Shown here: positions 16,629 to 24,928 of the stretch, piece by piece
Layout of the letters: each line of letters opens with the position of its first letter
Position numbering within the stretch: position 1 is the stretch's first letter
NCBI GenBank assembly: GCA_000997945.1
Contig: LCCP01000007.1
Span: 1-51,485, forward strand
Direction of reading: 5' to 3'
DNA: 51,485 bases
Origin: Parcubacteria group bacterium GW2011_GWC2_42_12
Lineage (GTDB): Bacteria; Patescibacteriota; Patescibacteriia; Patescibacteriales; GWC2-42-12
The notes under the pieces: generated by a model
Database searches by the model: none
What the model was told of the DNA's origin: nothing
Seen by the model: only the letters and a program-made list of their open reading frames with translations
Position numbers and translations under genes: made by a program

Positions 16629-18044
16629 ATGAACGTAATAAGAAAATACAACATAGATATAATTATATTTTTGATTGCCTTGTTCTTAAGATTGGTTATT
16701 TTTGGCATGGTTGCGCATAATCGTGATTATAATTATGAAAGCTTTACGGCCGATGGTTATTATGAAGTAGCTGTTAGCATGGTCAAATATCATGTTTCTC
16801 CTAACTTAGCAATTCTAGCCTCGACGCCAAATTCTTTGCGCACGCCCGGGTTGCCGATTATAATCGTTCCTTTTATATATTTTTTTAATAGTGTTTTTGG
16901 TTTTATCATCTTGCAGATAATAATTAGTAGCCTAATCCCCGTCATCAGCCGCCGGCTGGCTTTGGCGGTTAACCTGCCGGTGATTTTTTCCAATCTAATT
17001 GGATTTTTTATGGCGGTTGATGTTTTAGGCATAAGTTTGTCGATGCCGATAATTACTGAAACTTTTTTTACCTTTTTTTTGCTGTTAGCGGTTTTTTATT
17101 TGGTAAAATTATTGCGAATAATATCTTTAGGCAGGAAATTTTTTACCGAGAATAGGCCCTATGGCTTGGTGGCGCTATGCGGCTTTTTATTAGGCGTGGC
17201 TACGCTTATGCGGCCAACGCTGATTTATTTTCCTTTGCTTATGGCTATGGTTTGGATAATTTATAGCTATAAAGCGAAGATAAAAGAATTTCTGAAATAT
17301 ACCTTGGTTTTTTTATTAGCGTCTTATTTAATTTTAACACCTTGGTTTTACAGAAATTATAAGGTTTTTCATGTGGTCGGTTATTCCTCCATCAAGGAGC
17401 AGGTTTTATATTCTACCTTGGTGCCTTCAATATTGGCGATAAAAAATCATCAAAGCTATAATCAAGCTCAAAAAGAATTTTTTTTAGCGCAAGGTTTTAA
17501 TAAATCTCCTGATGTAAATTTGGACGAAGCGGCCTGGTTTAAGAGGCAAGCGATAAAAGTAATATATAACAATCCCGTTTATTTTTTAGAATCAGCCACG
17601 ATTAGCCTCTACACTTTCTTTACGCATGATGGAGCACTAAATTTATTAAGTCAGCTAAAATTAGATAATGGTTATTTAAATTATCCTCACGGCCTATCAT
17701 TTTTTAAACAATCATTTCACGGTTTAATTATTTCCCTGGCAGATCTCGCCGGCTCGCCTCTGGCATTAGTTTTGCTGTTTAGACTTTTTTGGATATTGAC
17801 GGCAGTTTGTTTTATGATGAGCTTGGTGTATCAAGCGGTTAAAAAAGGGTTTAATATTTATTCCGGCTTTTTTCTGGTTTTAATTTTATATTTTGCCTTG
17901 ACGACGATTGCCAACGGCCTGGGCGTAAACGCTCGTTTTCGCTATCCGGTAAATGCCCTAATTTTGATATTTGTTATTCAGGGGTGGCAGGCCTGGTTAA
18001 ACGAATATAGAAGCAAAAAATTGTCAGTTCTCGAATGTTCCTAA
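16629..18044 (+). CDS. GT39-like integral membrane glycosyltransferase
   Basis: 471 residues with about ten hydrophobic helices. TM1 (IIIFLIALFLRLVIFGMVA) is followed by an external loop with YESFTADGYYEVAVSM and SLRTPGLPIIIVPFIYFF, the PMT_2 arrangement in which an acidic residue after TM1 is catalytic. HFxY-like ILTPWFYRNYKVF occurs before the C-terminal half, as in the protein at 5347 (FIPWTYRNYQIY), so the two are probable paralogues. It would use a polyprenyl-phosphate sugar on the outer face. ORF starts directly after a GT4 gene. No signal peptide beyond TM1. Confidence 0.78.
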   Translation: MNVIRKYNIDIIIFLIALFLRLVIFGMVAHNRDYNYESFTADGYYEVAVSMVKYHVSPNLAILASTPNSLRTPGLPIIIVPFIYFFNSVFGFIILQIIISSLIPVISRRLALAVNLPVIFSNLIGFFMAVDVLGISLSMPIITETFFTFFLLLAVFYLVKLLRIISLGRKFFTENRPYGLVALCGFLLGVATLMRPTLIYFPLLMAMVWIIYSYKAKIKEFLKYTLVFLLASYLILTPWFYRNYKVFHVVGYSSIKEQVLYSTLVPSILAIKNHQSYNQAQKEFFLAQGFNKSPDVNLDEAAWFKRQAIKVIYNNPVYFLESATISLYTFFTHDGALNLLSQLKLDNGYLNYPHGLSFFKQSFHGLIISLADLAGSPLALVLLFRLFWILTAVCFMMSLVYQAVKKGFNIYSGFFLVLILYFALTTIANGLGVNARFRYPVNALILIFVIQGWQAWLNEYRSKKLSVLECS

Positions 18045-18094
18045 TTAAGCTGTTATTATAGTTGTACTAGTTAATTTGATTAATATCTATATCT

Positions 18095-19012
18095 ATGAAG
18101 CCAGCGGATTTAGCAAAAGTTAAACAAACGCTTAAATTAACGCCCTATCCTGTAAACTTAGTCTTAGAAGCTACGACTTATTGTAATTTAAGATGTTTGG
18201 CTTGTCCTTATTCCAAGATGAAAAGGGAAAAAGGGCAAATGGACGAAAAACTTTATCAGAAAATAATCAAAGAAATAGCTGATAATAGTCCGGAAGAGAC
18301 AATAATTTGGTTTGCTTTCATGGGCGAGCCGGTTTCTTTAGGCAAGCAATTATTTGATTGGATAAAATATGCGAAAGAAAAAGGCGTTAAAAATACTTAT
18401 TTGAATACTAATGCTATTTTTTTTAATGAAGAAATGGCCAATTTAGCTATAACTAGCGGTCTTGATAAAATTATAATCAGCATAGACGCTTTTAAGCCAG
18501 AAAGTTATGAAAGAATAAGAAAGGGCGGTAATTACGAGGTTCTGAAGAAAAATATTTTGTATTTGTTGTCATTAATAAAGGAAAAAAAGGTTAAAAAACC
18601 TGAGGTGATGGTTCAGTTTATAGTTATGGACGAAAATAGAGACGAAGAAGAAGACTTCAAAAAATATTGGCTTGCCCGTGGCGCGACCGTAAAAATAAGA
18701 AGGAAAATGGGTTGGGGCGGCACGATAAATTCTGATGATTTGATTATAGCCCAAAAAGACAGGAATATGCCATGTTCCTGGCTGATGCGCCAGATGATAA
18801 TTTTATGGGACGGCAAGGTATCGCAATGCGACGCTGATTATGAGGGAATATATTGTGCCGGAAATATTAATAATCAAACCATATATGAAGTATGGAACGG
18901 AGAGCAGAAAATAAAAAGATTAAGGCATTTGAATAATGATTTTGATTTTTTGCCGTGTAAACAATGTAATGATTGGCAGGTAGGTTTATCGGAATTTTAT
19001 AAACCAAATTAA
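18095..19012 (+). CDS. Radical SAM/SPASM-type protein
   Basis: 305 residues. The radical SAM cysteines are C30, C34 and C37 in CNLRCLAC. A partial barrel follows (WFAFMGEPVSLGKQLFDWI, IIISIDAFKPESYERIRKGG). The C-terminal part, CSWLMRQMIILWDGKVSQCDADYEGIYCAGNI and CKQCNDWQ (C288, C291), supplies cysteines for an auxiliary SPASM/twitch Fe-S cluster. SPASM proteins often mature peptides or act as dehydrogenases on sugars. Its stop overlaps or abuts the next radical SAM gene, so the pair probably works together. In glycan clusters such proteins are usually of unknown function. No precursor peptide was found nearby. Confidence 0.85.
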   Translation: MKPADLAKVKQTLKLTPYPVNLVLEATTYCNLRCLACPYSKMKREKGQMDEKLYQKIIKEIADNSPEETIIWFAFMGEPVSLGKQLFDWIKYAKEKGVKNTYLNTNAIFFNEEMANLAITSGLDKIIISIDAFKPESYERIRKGGNYEVLKKNILYLLSLIKEKKVKKPEVMVQFIVMDENRDEEEDFKKYWLARGATVKIRRKMGWGGTINSDDLIIAQKDRNMPCSWLMRQMIILWDGKVSQCDADYEGIYCAGNINNQTIYEVWNGEQKIKRLRHLNNDFDFLPCKQCNDWQVGLSEFYKPN

Positions 19013-19038
19013 TGTTGGTATGCCTCTCTAAAAATATT

Positions 19039-20025
19039 ATGATGAAAAAAAAACAAATTGTGCATCGTCCGGAGAAGTTTGGTTTTCGATCAAAAGATGA
19101 TGAAGAATTCCCTCGGGTTATCTTAGTGGCAACCGCCAGCCCCTGCAACGCCAGATGTCCGCATTGTCCTTGCGCCACTATGCCAATATTGAGAAAAACC
19201 GAGGATCCTTTTGTCAGATTGGAATATTTTAAAAAAATGATTGATGAAGCGAGTCACTATGATACGAATTTAAGATTAAGCGGTTATGGCGAACCCTTAC
19301 TTCATCCTAATTTTTTTGAAGTGGTGGAATATGCGAGTAAAAAGAAAGTAAATTTCAGTCTGATAACCAATGGGTCTCTCTTTACTGACGAGAAGATCAA
19401 AAGGATTATTGAACTGGATGTTGATTCCATAGAAATTTCGGTGGACAGCCATAAAGAAGAGATATATAAAAAGATTAGAGTGGGGCTTGATTTTAAAAAA
19501 GTGAAAAATAATATAATTAATTTGGTTAAAACCAGAGATAGATTAAAAAAACATACGGTAATCATGGGGAGTATTATTAATCAGCCATCACGTAATCCCG
19601 AAATCAAGCAAGCCGAAGCTTATTGGGCGAAAATAGTTGATAAGGTGATGATCAGGGCGTATGTAACTTGGGGAATCTTGCCGACTAATGATTATGGCGA
19701 GCCGTATCTTGATCCGGTCAACAGAGAACCCTGCCCGTATCCTTTCGAAAGATTACTGATTGATCCGGCGGGTTATATCCGATTATGCCCGAATGATAAT
19801 CAGAAAATAATACCGCCGCTAGGACATTTAAAAACTCACACTATTAAAGAAGTTTGGCACAGCAAGAGAATGAATAAAATAAGGGAGGGGCATCTGAAAA
19901 GAAAATTCAATAAAGTGGAATTATGCAATATTTGCACGGATTATGCTTATCGCTCCTGGAATTATAATTACGCGAGCGCTTTAAAAGAGGCAAGAAAAAA
20001 AGTATCGCAAAGTTCAAATCAGTAA
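19039..20025 (+). CDS. Radical SAM/SPASM-type protein
   Basis: About 328 residues from the ATG at 19039, chosen because the homologous part begins there. An ATG at 19012 that overlaps the previous stop by one base is an alternative and would add nine residues. Cysteines in SPCNARCPHCPC form the radical SAM site, LRLSGYGEPLLHPNFFEV follows, and SIEISVDSHKEEIYKKI closes the barrel. The C-terminal CPYPFERLLIDPAGYIRLCPND ... LCNICTDYAYRSWNY is a SPASM auxiliary-cluster region. It is paired with the gene at 18095 and followed after 4 bp by a formyltransferase. Substrate unknown. Confidence 0.85.
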   Translation: MMKKKQIVHRPEKFGFRSKDDEEFPRVILVATASPCNARCPHCPCATMPILRKTEDPFVRLEYFKKMIDEASHYDTNLRLSGYGEPLLHPNFFEVVEYASKKKVNFSLITNGSLFTDEKIKRIIELDVDSIEISVDSHKEEIYKKIRVGLDFKKVKNNIINLVKTRDRLKKHTVIMGSIINQPSRNPEIKQAEAYWAKIVDKVMIRAYVTWGILPTNDYGEPYLDPVNREPCPYPFERLLIDPAGYIRLCPNDNQKIIPPLGHLKTHTIKEVWHSKRMNKIREGHLKRKFNKVELCNICTDYAYRSWNYNYASALKEARKKVSQSSNQ

Positions 20026-20029
20026 ATTT

Positions 20030-20644
20030 ATGAAGATCGTATTATTCGCTTTAACGGGGTTTGGCAATAAGGTGTTAGAGGCAATCTTAAAAGATGGTCA
20101 TGAAGTTCAAGCGATTTTTACTAGGAAAGAGTCAGGGCCTTATCCGTATTATCAGGAAGAAAATATTGCTAGTTTCGCGGCCAGGGAAGGCATCTCGGTT
20201 TTTGAAAGCTTTGATTGGCAGTCGGCTAGCAAGATTATTGCTAAATTACGTCCCGAGCTGTTGCTGGTTTCTACTTTCCACCGGATTATTCCAGAAAATA
20301 TTTTATTGTTAGCGCCGCGCGGCGTAAATTTACACCCCTCTCTTTTGCCTAAATACAGAGGTCCGACGCCAATCGCCTGGGTGTTACATAATAAAGAAAC
20401 GGTCACCGGCGTTACGGCTCATTGGCTAGTTAAAGACGCGGATGCAGGAGAAATTTTAATACAGGAGCGGTTGGCGATAGAGGCAGACGACGACGAGGGA
20501 AAATTAAGATATAAATTGTCTGTTTTGGCAGCAGAAGTGGCGGTAAAGCTGATTAAAAAAATTCAAGAAAATAAGATTGAGTCATATCCTCAAATTGAAA
20601 AGGAGGCAACTTATTTTCCGAAATTCGATAGAGATAAGTATTAA
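20030..20644 (+). CDS. Formyltransferase-fold enzyme, likely sugar N-formyltransferase
   Basis: 204 residues, the catalytic domain only of the Fmt/ArnA-like family. The catalytic triad is intact: N100 and H102 in GVNLHPSLLPKYRG and D138 in DADAGEIL. Full methionyl-tRNA formyltransferase is about 310 residues with a C-terminal tRNA-binding domain, absent here. Short versions in glycan clusters transfer formyl from 10-formyl-tetrahydrofolate to an amino sugar such as a 4-amino-4,6-dideoxyhexose. With DegT aminotransferases and Gmd in the window, an N-formylated aminosugar is a reasonable product. Alternative: formyltransferase acting on another amine or a broken fmt copy, but the intact motifs argue against the latter. 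Confidence 0.8.
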   Translation: MKIVLFALTGFGNKVLEAILKDGHEVQAIFTRKESGPYPYYQEENIASFAAREGISVFESFDWQSASKIIAKLRPELLLVSTFHRIIPENILLLAPRGVNLHPSLLPKYRGPTPIAWVLHNKETVTGVTAHWLVKDADAGEILIQERLAIEADDDEGKLRYKLSVLAAEVAVKLIKKIQENKIESYPQIEKEATYFPKFDRDKY

Positions 20645-20663
20645 TATTATAAGGTGTCATAAG

Positions 20664-21392
20664 ATGAAGAAAAAAACAGTTGCCATTATGCAGCCGAGTT
20701 ATCTGCCCTGGGTTGGTTTTTTTGAATTAATATATCGGGCGGATGTTTTTGTTGTCTATGATACCGTGCAATTTGATAAGAACGGGTGGCGCAACCGCAA
20801 TCGGATAAAAACCGCTAACGGTTCGCTCTGGCTGACTGTTCCGGTCAAGGCGAGCGGCCGGCCGAAGTTATGCGAGGCGGTGATTGATAACAGCAAAAAA
20901 TGGCGCAAGCAGCACTTACGATCAATTGAGCTGAATTATGGCAAGTGCCAATATTTTAATGATTATTTTCCTCAACTGGAGAAAATATTAAATTCCGATT
21001 GGCAGTATTTAAATGATTTGAATTTAGCTTTGATTAAATATTTTTTAGCAGTCTTAGATTTAACCGGCAAAGAGTTTATAATTTCTTCCAAACTGGATGA
21101 ATACGAGTCAATGGCGGGGCTGGATAAAGTCGGGCGCTTAATTGAACTGTGTAAATTTTTTAAAGCCGATGTATTTTATGAGCCGATGGGAGGCAAGTGC
21201 TATTTGGAGATTGAAAAAAAGCGTTTTGAGCAGGCGAATATTCAATTGGTGTTTCAAAATATAGAATCGCAACCGTATAATCAGCCTTTTGGAAATTTTA
21301 TTCCCAACCTTTCAATTATAGATTTGTTATTTAGCCTTGGTCCGAGTGCCAGAGAAGCCATGGTTAAAAGCGGCGCGAATGTAATTATTTAA
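20664..21392 (+). CDS. WbqC-family protein
   Basis: 242 residues from the ATG at 20664, which has AAGGTG eight bases upstream, one of the few Shine-Dalgarno-like sites in the window; a longer in-frame extension to 20577 overlaps the formyltransferase gene and is rejected. The conserved WbqC pattern is clear: AIMQPSYLPWVGFFELI, VVYDTVQFDKNGWRNRNRIKT, LWLTVPVK and a C-terminal FIPNLSIIDLLFSLG. WbqC proteins occur in O-antigen and capsule clusters and their biochemical role is not firmly known. A paralogue is at 48489 and both sit next to an SDR gene. Confidence 0.88.
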   Translation: MKKKTVAIMQPSYLPWVGFFELIYRADVFVVYDTVQFDKNGWRNRNRIKTANGSLWLTVPVKASGRPKLCEAVIDNSKKWRKQHLRSIELNYGKCQYFNDYFPQLEKILNSDWQYLNDLNLALIKYFLAVLDLTGKEFIISSKLDEYESMAGLDKVGRLIELCKFFKADVFYEPMGGKCYLEIEKKRFEQANIQLVFQNIESQPYNQPFGNFIPNLSIIDLLFSLGPSAREAMVKSGANVII

Positions 21393-21413
21393 TAATTTAA
21401 ATATAAAAATATT

Positions 21414-22367
21414 ATGAAAATTCTTATTACCGGCGGCGGCGGGTTTGTTGGTTCTTATTTATGTGAAGCGGAATTGGCGGCAGGCAATAAAGTAGTCGCG
21501 CTTGACATCGCTCCGCCCGTTAAAGTTAAAGAATTATTGGCTAATCCTAATTTTAAGTATGTTCAGGGCGATATGCTTGAAGAAGCGACATTGGAACCCT
21601 TAGTCGCTGAAACGGATTTACTTTATCATTTAGCGGCTATCGCCGATCCGCAAGTATATTGTGAAAATCCTCTTAAGGTGTTACGACTTGACTTAGAAGC
21701 TACGCAGTTAGCATTGAAATTGGCGGTCAGATATAACAAAAAGTTTATTTTTTCCTCAACTTCAGAGATTTATGGCAAGAACCCGAAAGTGCCGTGGAAA
21801 GAAGATGATGACCGAGTGCTCGGTTCAACCCATTATCCGAGATGGTCCTATTCCTCTTCTAAGGCCATCGGGGAGCATTATTGCTTCGCTTACGGCAGAA
21901 ATAATTTTAAATTTGTCATTTTGAGATTTTTTAATTTTTACGGCCCAAAACTGGATTTCGTCGGCCAAGGCAGAGTCATGACTTGTTTTTTAGATAAGTT
22001 TATTAAAGGCGAGCCGGTTGAAGTCGTTGAGCCGGGAGATCAAAGCCGATGTTTTACTTATATTGACGATGGTATAGCGGGCATTATGAAAGCCGCCCAC
22101 GCCCCGGAAGCGGAGGGTAAAGCTTTTAATTTTGGCATAAATGTTGAAACAACCATGCTTGAATTGGCGGAACTAATGAAAAGAATTGGAAAATTTAAAT
22201 CAAAGATTGTTATTATACCGGCGGAAAAGAAATATGGCAAAGGTTATGACGATATTTTTAGGAGGATTCCAGACTGCACCAGAGCTAAAGAAATTCTTGG
22301 CTGGCAGCCGACGACATCTTTGGAAGAAGGCCTAAAGAAGACAATTGATTATTATATAATTAAATAA
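21414..22367 (+). CDS. NAD-dependent epimerase/dehydratase (extended SDR)
   Basis: 317 residues. MKILITGGGGFVGSYLCEAEL carries the GxxGxxG motif, VVALDIAP the ribose-binding Asp, LLYHLAAIADPQVY the LAA segment, FSSTSEIYG the catalytic Ser/Thr, and YSSSKAIGE the YxxxK pair. FNFYGPKLDFVGQGRVM and the terminal ILGWQPTTSLEEGLKKTI are typical of UDP-glucuronate decarboxylase and GalE/RmlB-like enzymes. It probably alters an NDP-sugar for the glycan. Directly downstream of a WbqC gene, with 21 bp between. Exact reaction cannot be fixed. Confidence 0.88.
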   Translation: MKILITGGGGFVGSYLCEAELAAGNKVVALDIAPPVKVKELLANPNFKYVQGDMLEEATLEPLVAETDLLYHLAAIADPQVYCENPLKVLRLDLEATQLALKLAVRYNKKFIFSSTSEIYGKNPKVPWKEDDDRVLGSTHYPRWSYSSSKAIGEHYCFAYGRNNFKFVILRFFNFYGPKLDFVGQGRVMTCFLDKFIKGEPVEVVEPGDQSRCFTYIDDGIAGIMKAAHAPEAEGKAFNFGINVETTMLELAELMKRIGKFKSKIVIIPAEKKYGKGYDDIFRRIPDCTRAKEILGWQPTTSLEEGLKKTIDYYIIK

Positions 22368-22382
22368 TGGCGGCATTTAAAT

Positions 22383-22976
22383 ATGAACTGGCACAGGCTT
22401 TTAGAGCGTCCGAGTTTTTATAACTTCAGTCAAAAAATATTATCAATCATTGCCTTTGGTAATCATGGCATCGCTGATTTTTTAAAAGATTATTTTAGCA
22501 CCGGGCAATCGGTTTTGGATTTAGGCTGTGGTACGGGAAGATATGCTGATATTTTCGGCGATTGCTATACCGGCGTTGATAATAATCCGTCCTACATTGA
22601 AGCGGCCGGGAAAAACCATTTAGGCAGTTTCTTGGTCGCTGATGCCGCTAAATTAGATTTTTTAAAGCAGCGTTTCGATAATGTTTTGAGTATTAACACT
22701 TTTCACCACTTAAGCGATGAGCAGGTTTCACTGGCGGTTGGACAAATGAAAAAATTGGCGATAAAACAAATTATTGTAGTTGACCCGGTTTATCCTTCTA
22801 AATTTAATTTTTTAGGCTATTTTCTGTTTAAAATTGATCGGGGAAAATATCGGAGGAGTTATTCTCAGCACAAAGGTTTACTAGAAAGTTTAGGTTTTAA
22901 GGCGATAAGGCCGAGATTAAAGAATTCGTTTCCGTACCGAGTTTGTGTTTTTCGCCATGAGATTGGTAAAATTTAA
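22383..22976 (+). CDS. SAM-dependent methyltransferase
   Basis: 197 residues. VLDLGCGTGRYADIFGDCYTGVDNN is an orthodox motif I with the acidic ribose-binding residue, followed by VLSINTFHHLSDEQVSLAV as the motif IV region. The fold matches small-molecule class I methyltransferases of the Methyltransf_11/25 group. An N-terminal basic stretch (WHRLLERPSFYNFSQKI) precedes it, a pattern of membrane-near UbiE-like or glycolipid methylases. It lies 15 bp after an SDR gene and 86 bp before an aminotransferase, so a sugar acceptor is likely. Confidence 0.8.
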   Translation: MNWHRLLERPSFYNFSQKILSIIAFGNHGIADFLKDYFSTGQSVLDLGCGTGRYADIFGDCYTGVDNNPSYIEAAGKNHLGSFLVADAAKLDFLKQRFDNVLSINTFHHLSDEQVSLAVGQMKKLAIKQIIVVDPVYPSKFNFLGYFLFKIDRGKYRRSYSQHKGLLESLGFKAIRPRLKNSFPYRVCVFRHEIGKI

Positions 22977-23062
22977 AAATTTATATTAATTTAATTAAAT
23001 TTCGTTAGCTAGCCAAGCGTTAACCTAAGACTATTTTTGTTAATTGGTGGCTGGTAATTTGT

Positions 23063-24187
23063 ATGAAAGTTGAATTTTTCCGCCATAACATAAGCGAAAC
23101 AGATATAAAAAATTTGAATAAGGTTTTACGGACGCTTTTAATTACTACTGCCGGGGTCACGGGCAAGTTTGAAAAAGACTTTGCCGCTTATTTGCAATGC
23201 CCGCATGTCATCGGCGTAAACAGTTGTACCAACGCACTATTTTTATCTTTACTGGCTTTAAATATCGGACCGGGAGATGAGGTAATCACCACGCCGCTTA
23301 CATTTTTTGCTACGGCTAACGCGATTCTATATGTTGGCGCTAAGCCTGTTTTCGTTGATGTTGAGGCGGAGACGGGATTAATTGATCCGGTGTTAATAGA
23401 AAAAGCCATAACCAAGAGAACTAAAGCAATTCTGCCAGTGCATCTTTATGGACAAATGTGCGACATGAAGAGAATAAATTCCATCGCCAAGCGGCATGGC
23501 CTAAAAATTATTGAAGACGCGGCCTTGTGCATGGAGGGGGTGCGAGACGAAATTAGACCAGGACAATTGTCGCAAGGCGTTTGTTTTAGCTTTCATGCCA
23601 TTAAAAGCATAACTTCCGGAGAAGGCGGAGCAATCGCTGTCAATGATAGCGGTTTGGATAAGAAATTGAGGCTCTTGAGGCTGCATGGCATCGGCGGAAC
23701 CGTTTTAACCAGGGTTAAGGACAAAATAAAAAAGCAAGACATGATTTTATTAGGTTATAAATGCAATATGTATGATCTGCAGGCGGCCCTGTTGATCAAT
23801 CAAATTGAGAGGATAGAGGTTAATTTACAACGGCGAACATTTATTTATGACAGGTATCAAGCTGCTTTTGCCGGCAATCCTAAAATTATTTTTCCAACAA
23901 TTGTGGCCGGCAGCCAAAGCGCCAAAACCATGTTCCCACTTTGGGTGGATGTAAAAAAAAGAGATAAATATTTAGTTGATTTGCAAAATCAAGGCCTTGG
24001 CGTGGATATAAAATATCACCCGGTCCACTTATCAACATATTATCGGCGCAAATTTGGATATAAAAAAGGTGATTTTCCGCTAGCGGAAAAAATCAGTCGA
24101 TCAACCATCACTTTGCCGTTGTACCCTAAATTGAAGGATAAAGAGCTGGATTATGTCATTAAAATAGTTAATCGAGTTATTGTGTAA
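23063..24187 (+). CDS. DegT/DnrJ/EryC1/StrS sugar aminotransferase
   Basis: 374 residues. VNSCTNALFLSLLAL, DEVITTPLTFFATAN, IIEDAALCMEGVRD and FSFHAIKSITSGEGG (PLP lysine K181) mark the family. In place of the usual ACHALG motif it has AALCMEG, and it is otherwise full length. It should convert a keto-NDP-sugar to an amino sugar. It follows an 86-bp AT-rich gap with no clear promoter and precedes a GT2 gene. Three such aminotransferases (13793, 23063, 42202) occur, suggesting several different amino sugars. Confidence 0.9.
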   Translation: MKVEFFRHNISETDIKNLNKVLRTLLITTAGVTGKFEKDFAAYLQCPHVIGVNSCTNALFLSLLALNIGPGDEVITTPLTFFATANAILYVGAKPVFVDVEAETGLIDPVLIEKAITKRTKAILPVHLYGQMCDMKRINSIAKRHGLKIIEDAALCMEGVRDEIRPGQLSQGVCFSFHAIKSITSGEGGAIAVNDSGLDKKLRLLRLHGIGGTVLTRVKDKIKKQDMILLGYKCNMYDLQAALLINQIERIEVNLQRRTFIYDRYQAAFAGNPKIIFPTIVAGSQSAKTMFPLWVDVKKRDKYLVDLQNQGLGVDIKYHPVHLSTYYRRKFGYKKGDFPLAEKISRSTITLPLYPKLKDKELDYVIKIVNRVIV

Positions 24188-24205
24188 CTTAAACAGCTAT
24201 CAAGT

Positions 24206-24922
24206 ATGGAAAATAAATATAGTTTATCCTTGGTTATACCGGCCTTTAATGAAGAGGAATTATTAGCGGGAATAATTCGAGAATCAGCGGTTGAATTATC
24301 CAAGGTCAGCGACGATTTTGAGATTATTTTGGTAAACGATGGCAGTACGGACCGGACTGGGCAAATTGCCCAGAAATTGGCGGAGGAATTTAAATTTCTT
24401 AAAATTGTTAATTTAGAAAAAAACAGAGGCGTGGGCGAGGCGACCATAGCCGGTTTATTAGCCGCTCAAAAAGAAATTATTTTTAATAATACCGTTGACG
24501 CTTTTTTTAATATCAAAGAACTGCCGCGCTTTTTGCCTTACTTCGCAAGTTACGACATCGTCAGCGGTTATCGCACAAATTTAAAATCAAATAGTATTTA
24601 CGGTAAGATTTTAACCATCGGAAACTTTCGTTTAATTAAATTCTTGTTTCCTCGTCCCAAGCTACGCGCCTACCAGACAGTCCAATTCATAAAAAATGAA
24701 GTTATAAAGAAAATAAAAATTGAAGCAGAAACAACTTTTATCGCCCCGGAAATTTTGATAAAAGCTGATCATTTCGGCTACAAAATAAAAGAGCTTGGCA
24801 CTGAATATCAAAAAAGGAAAGCCGGCGAAGGAAAATGCGGTAAGCCCAAGTTTGTTATTCGGAGCTTTTATGATATTTTAAGATGTTGGTTCAAATGGAA
24901 AATTTTAGATAAATGGGAGTAA
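24206..24922 (+). CDS. Family 2 glycosyltransferase
   Basis: 238 residues. LSLVIPAFNEEELLAGII, FEIILVNDGSTDRTGQIA and KNRGVGEATIAGLLAA are clear GT2 motifs. In the place of the usual DAD/DxD metal site is NTVDAFFNIKEL, a weak match with one Asp, so catalysis may rely on a variant site. SGYRTNLKSNSIYGKIL corresponds to the acceptor side seen in DPM1-like proteins. The gene sits before a multi-helix GT-C-like gene, a common pair for making and using a polyprenyl-phosphate sugar. Activity is likely but less certain than for the GT2 at 798. Confidence 0.82.
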   Translation: MENKYSLSLVIPAFNEEELLAGIIRESAVELSKVSDDFEIILVNDGSTDRTGQIAQKLAEEFKFLKIVNLEKNRGVGEATIAGLLAAQKEIIFNNTVDAFFNIKELPRFLPYFASYDIVSGYRTNLKSNSIYGKILTIGNFRLIKFLFPRPKLRAYQTVQFIKNEVIKKIKIEAETTFIAPEILIKADHFGYKIKELGTEYQKRKAGEGKCGKPKFVIRSFYDILRCWFKWKILDKWE

Positions 24923-24928
24923 AAATGT

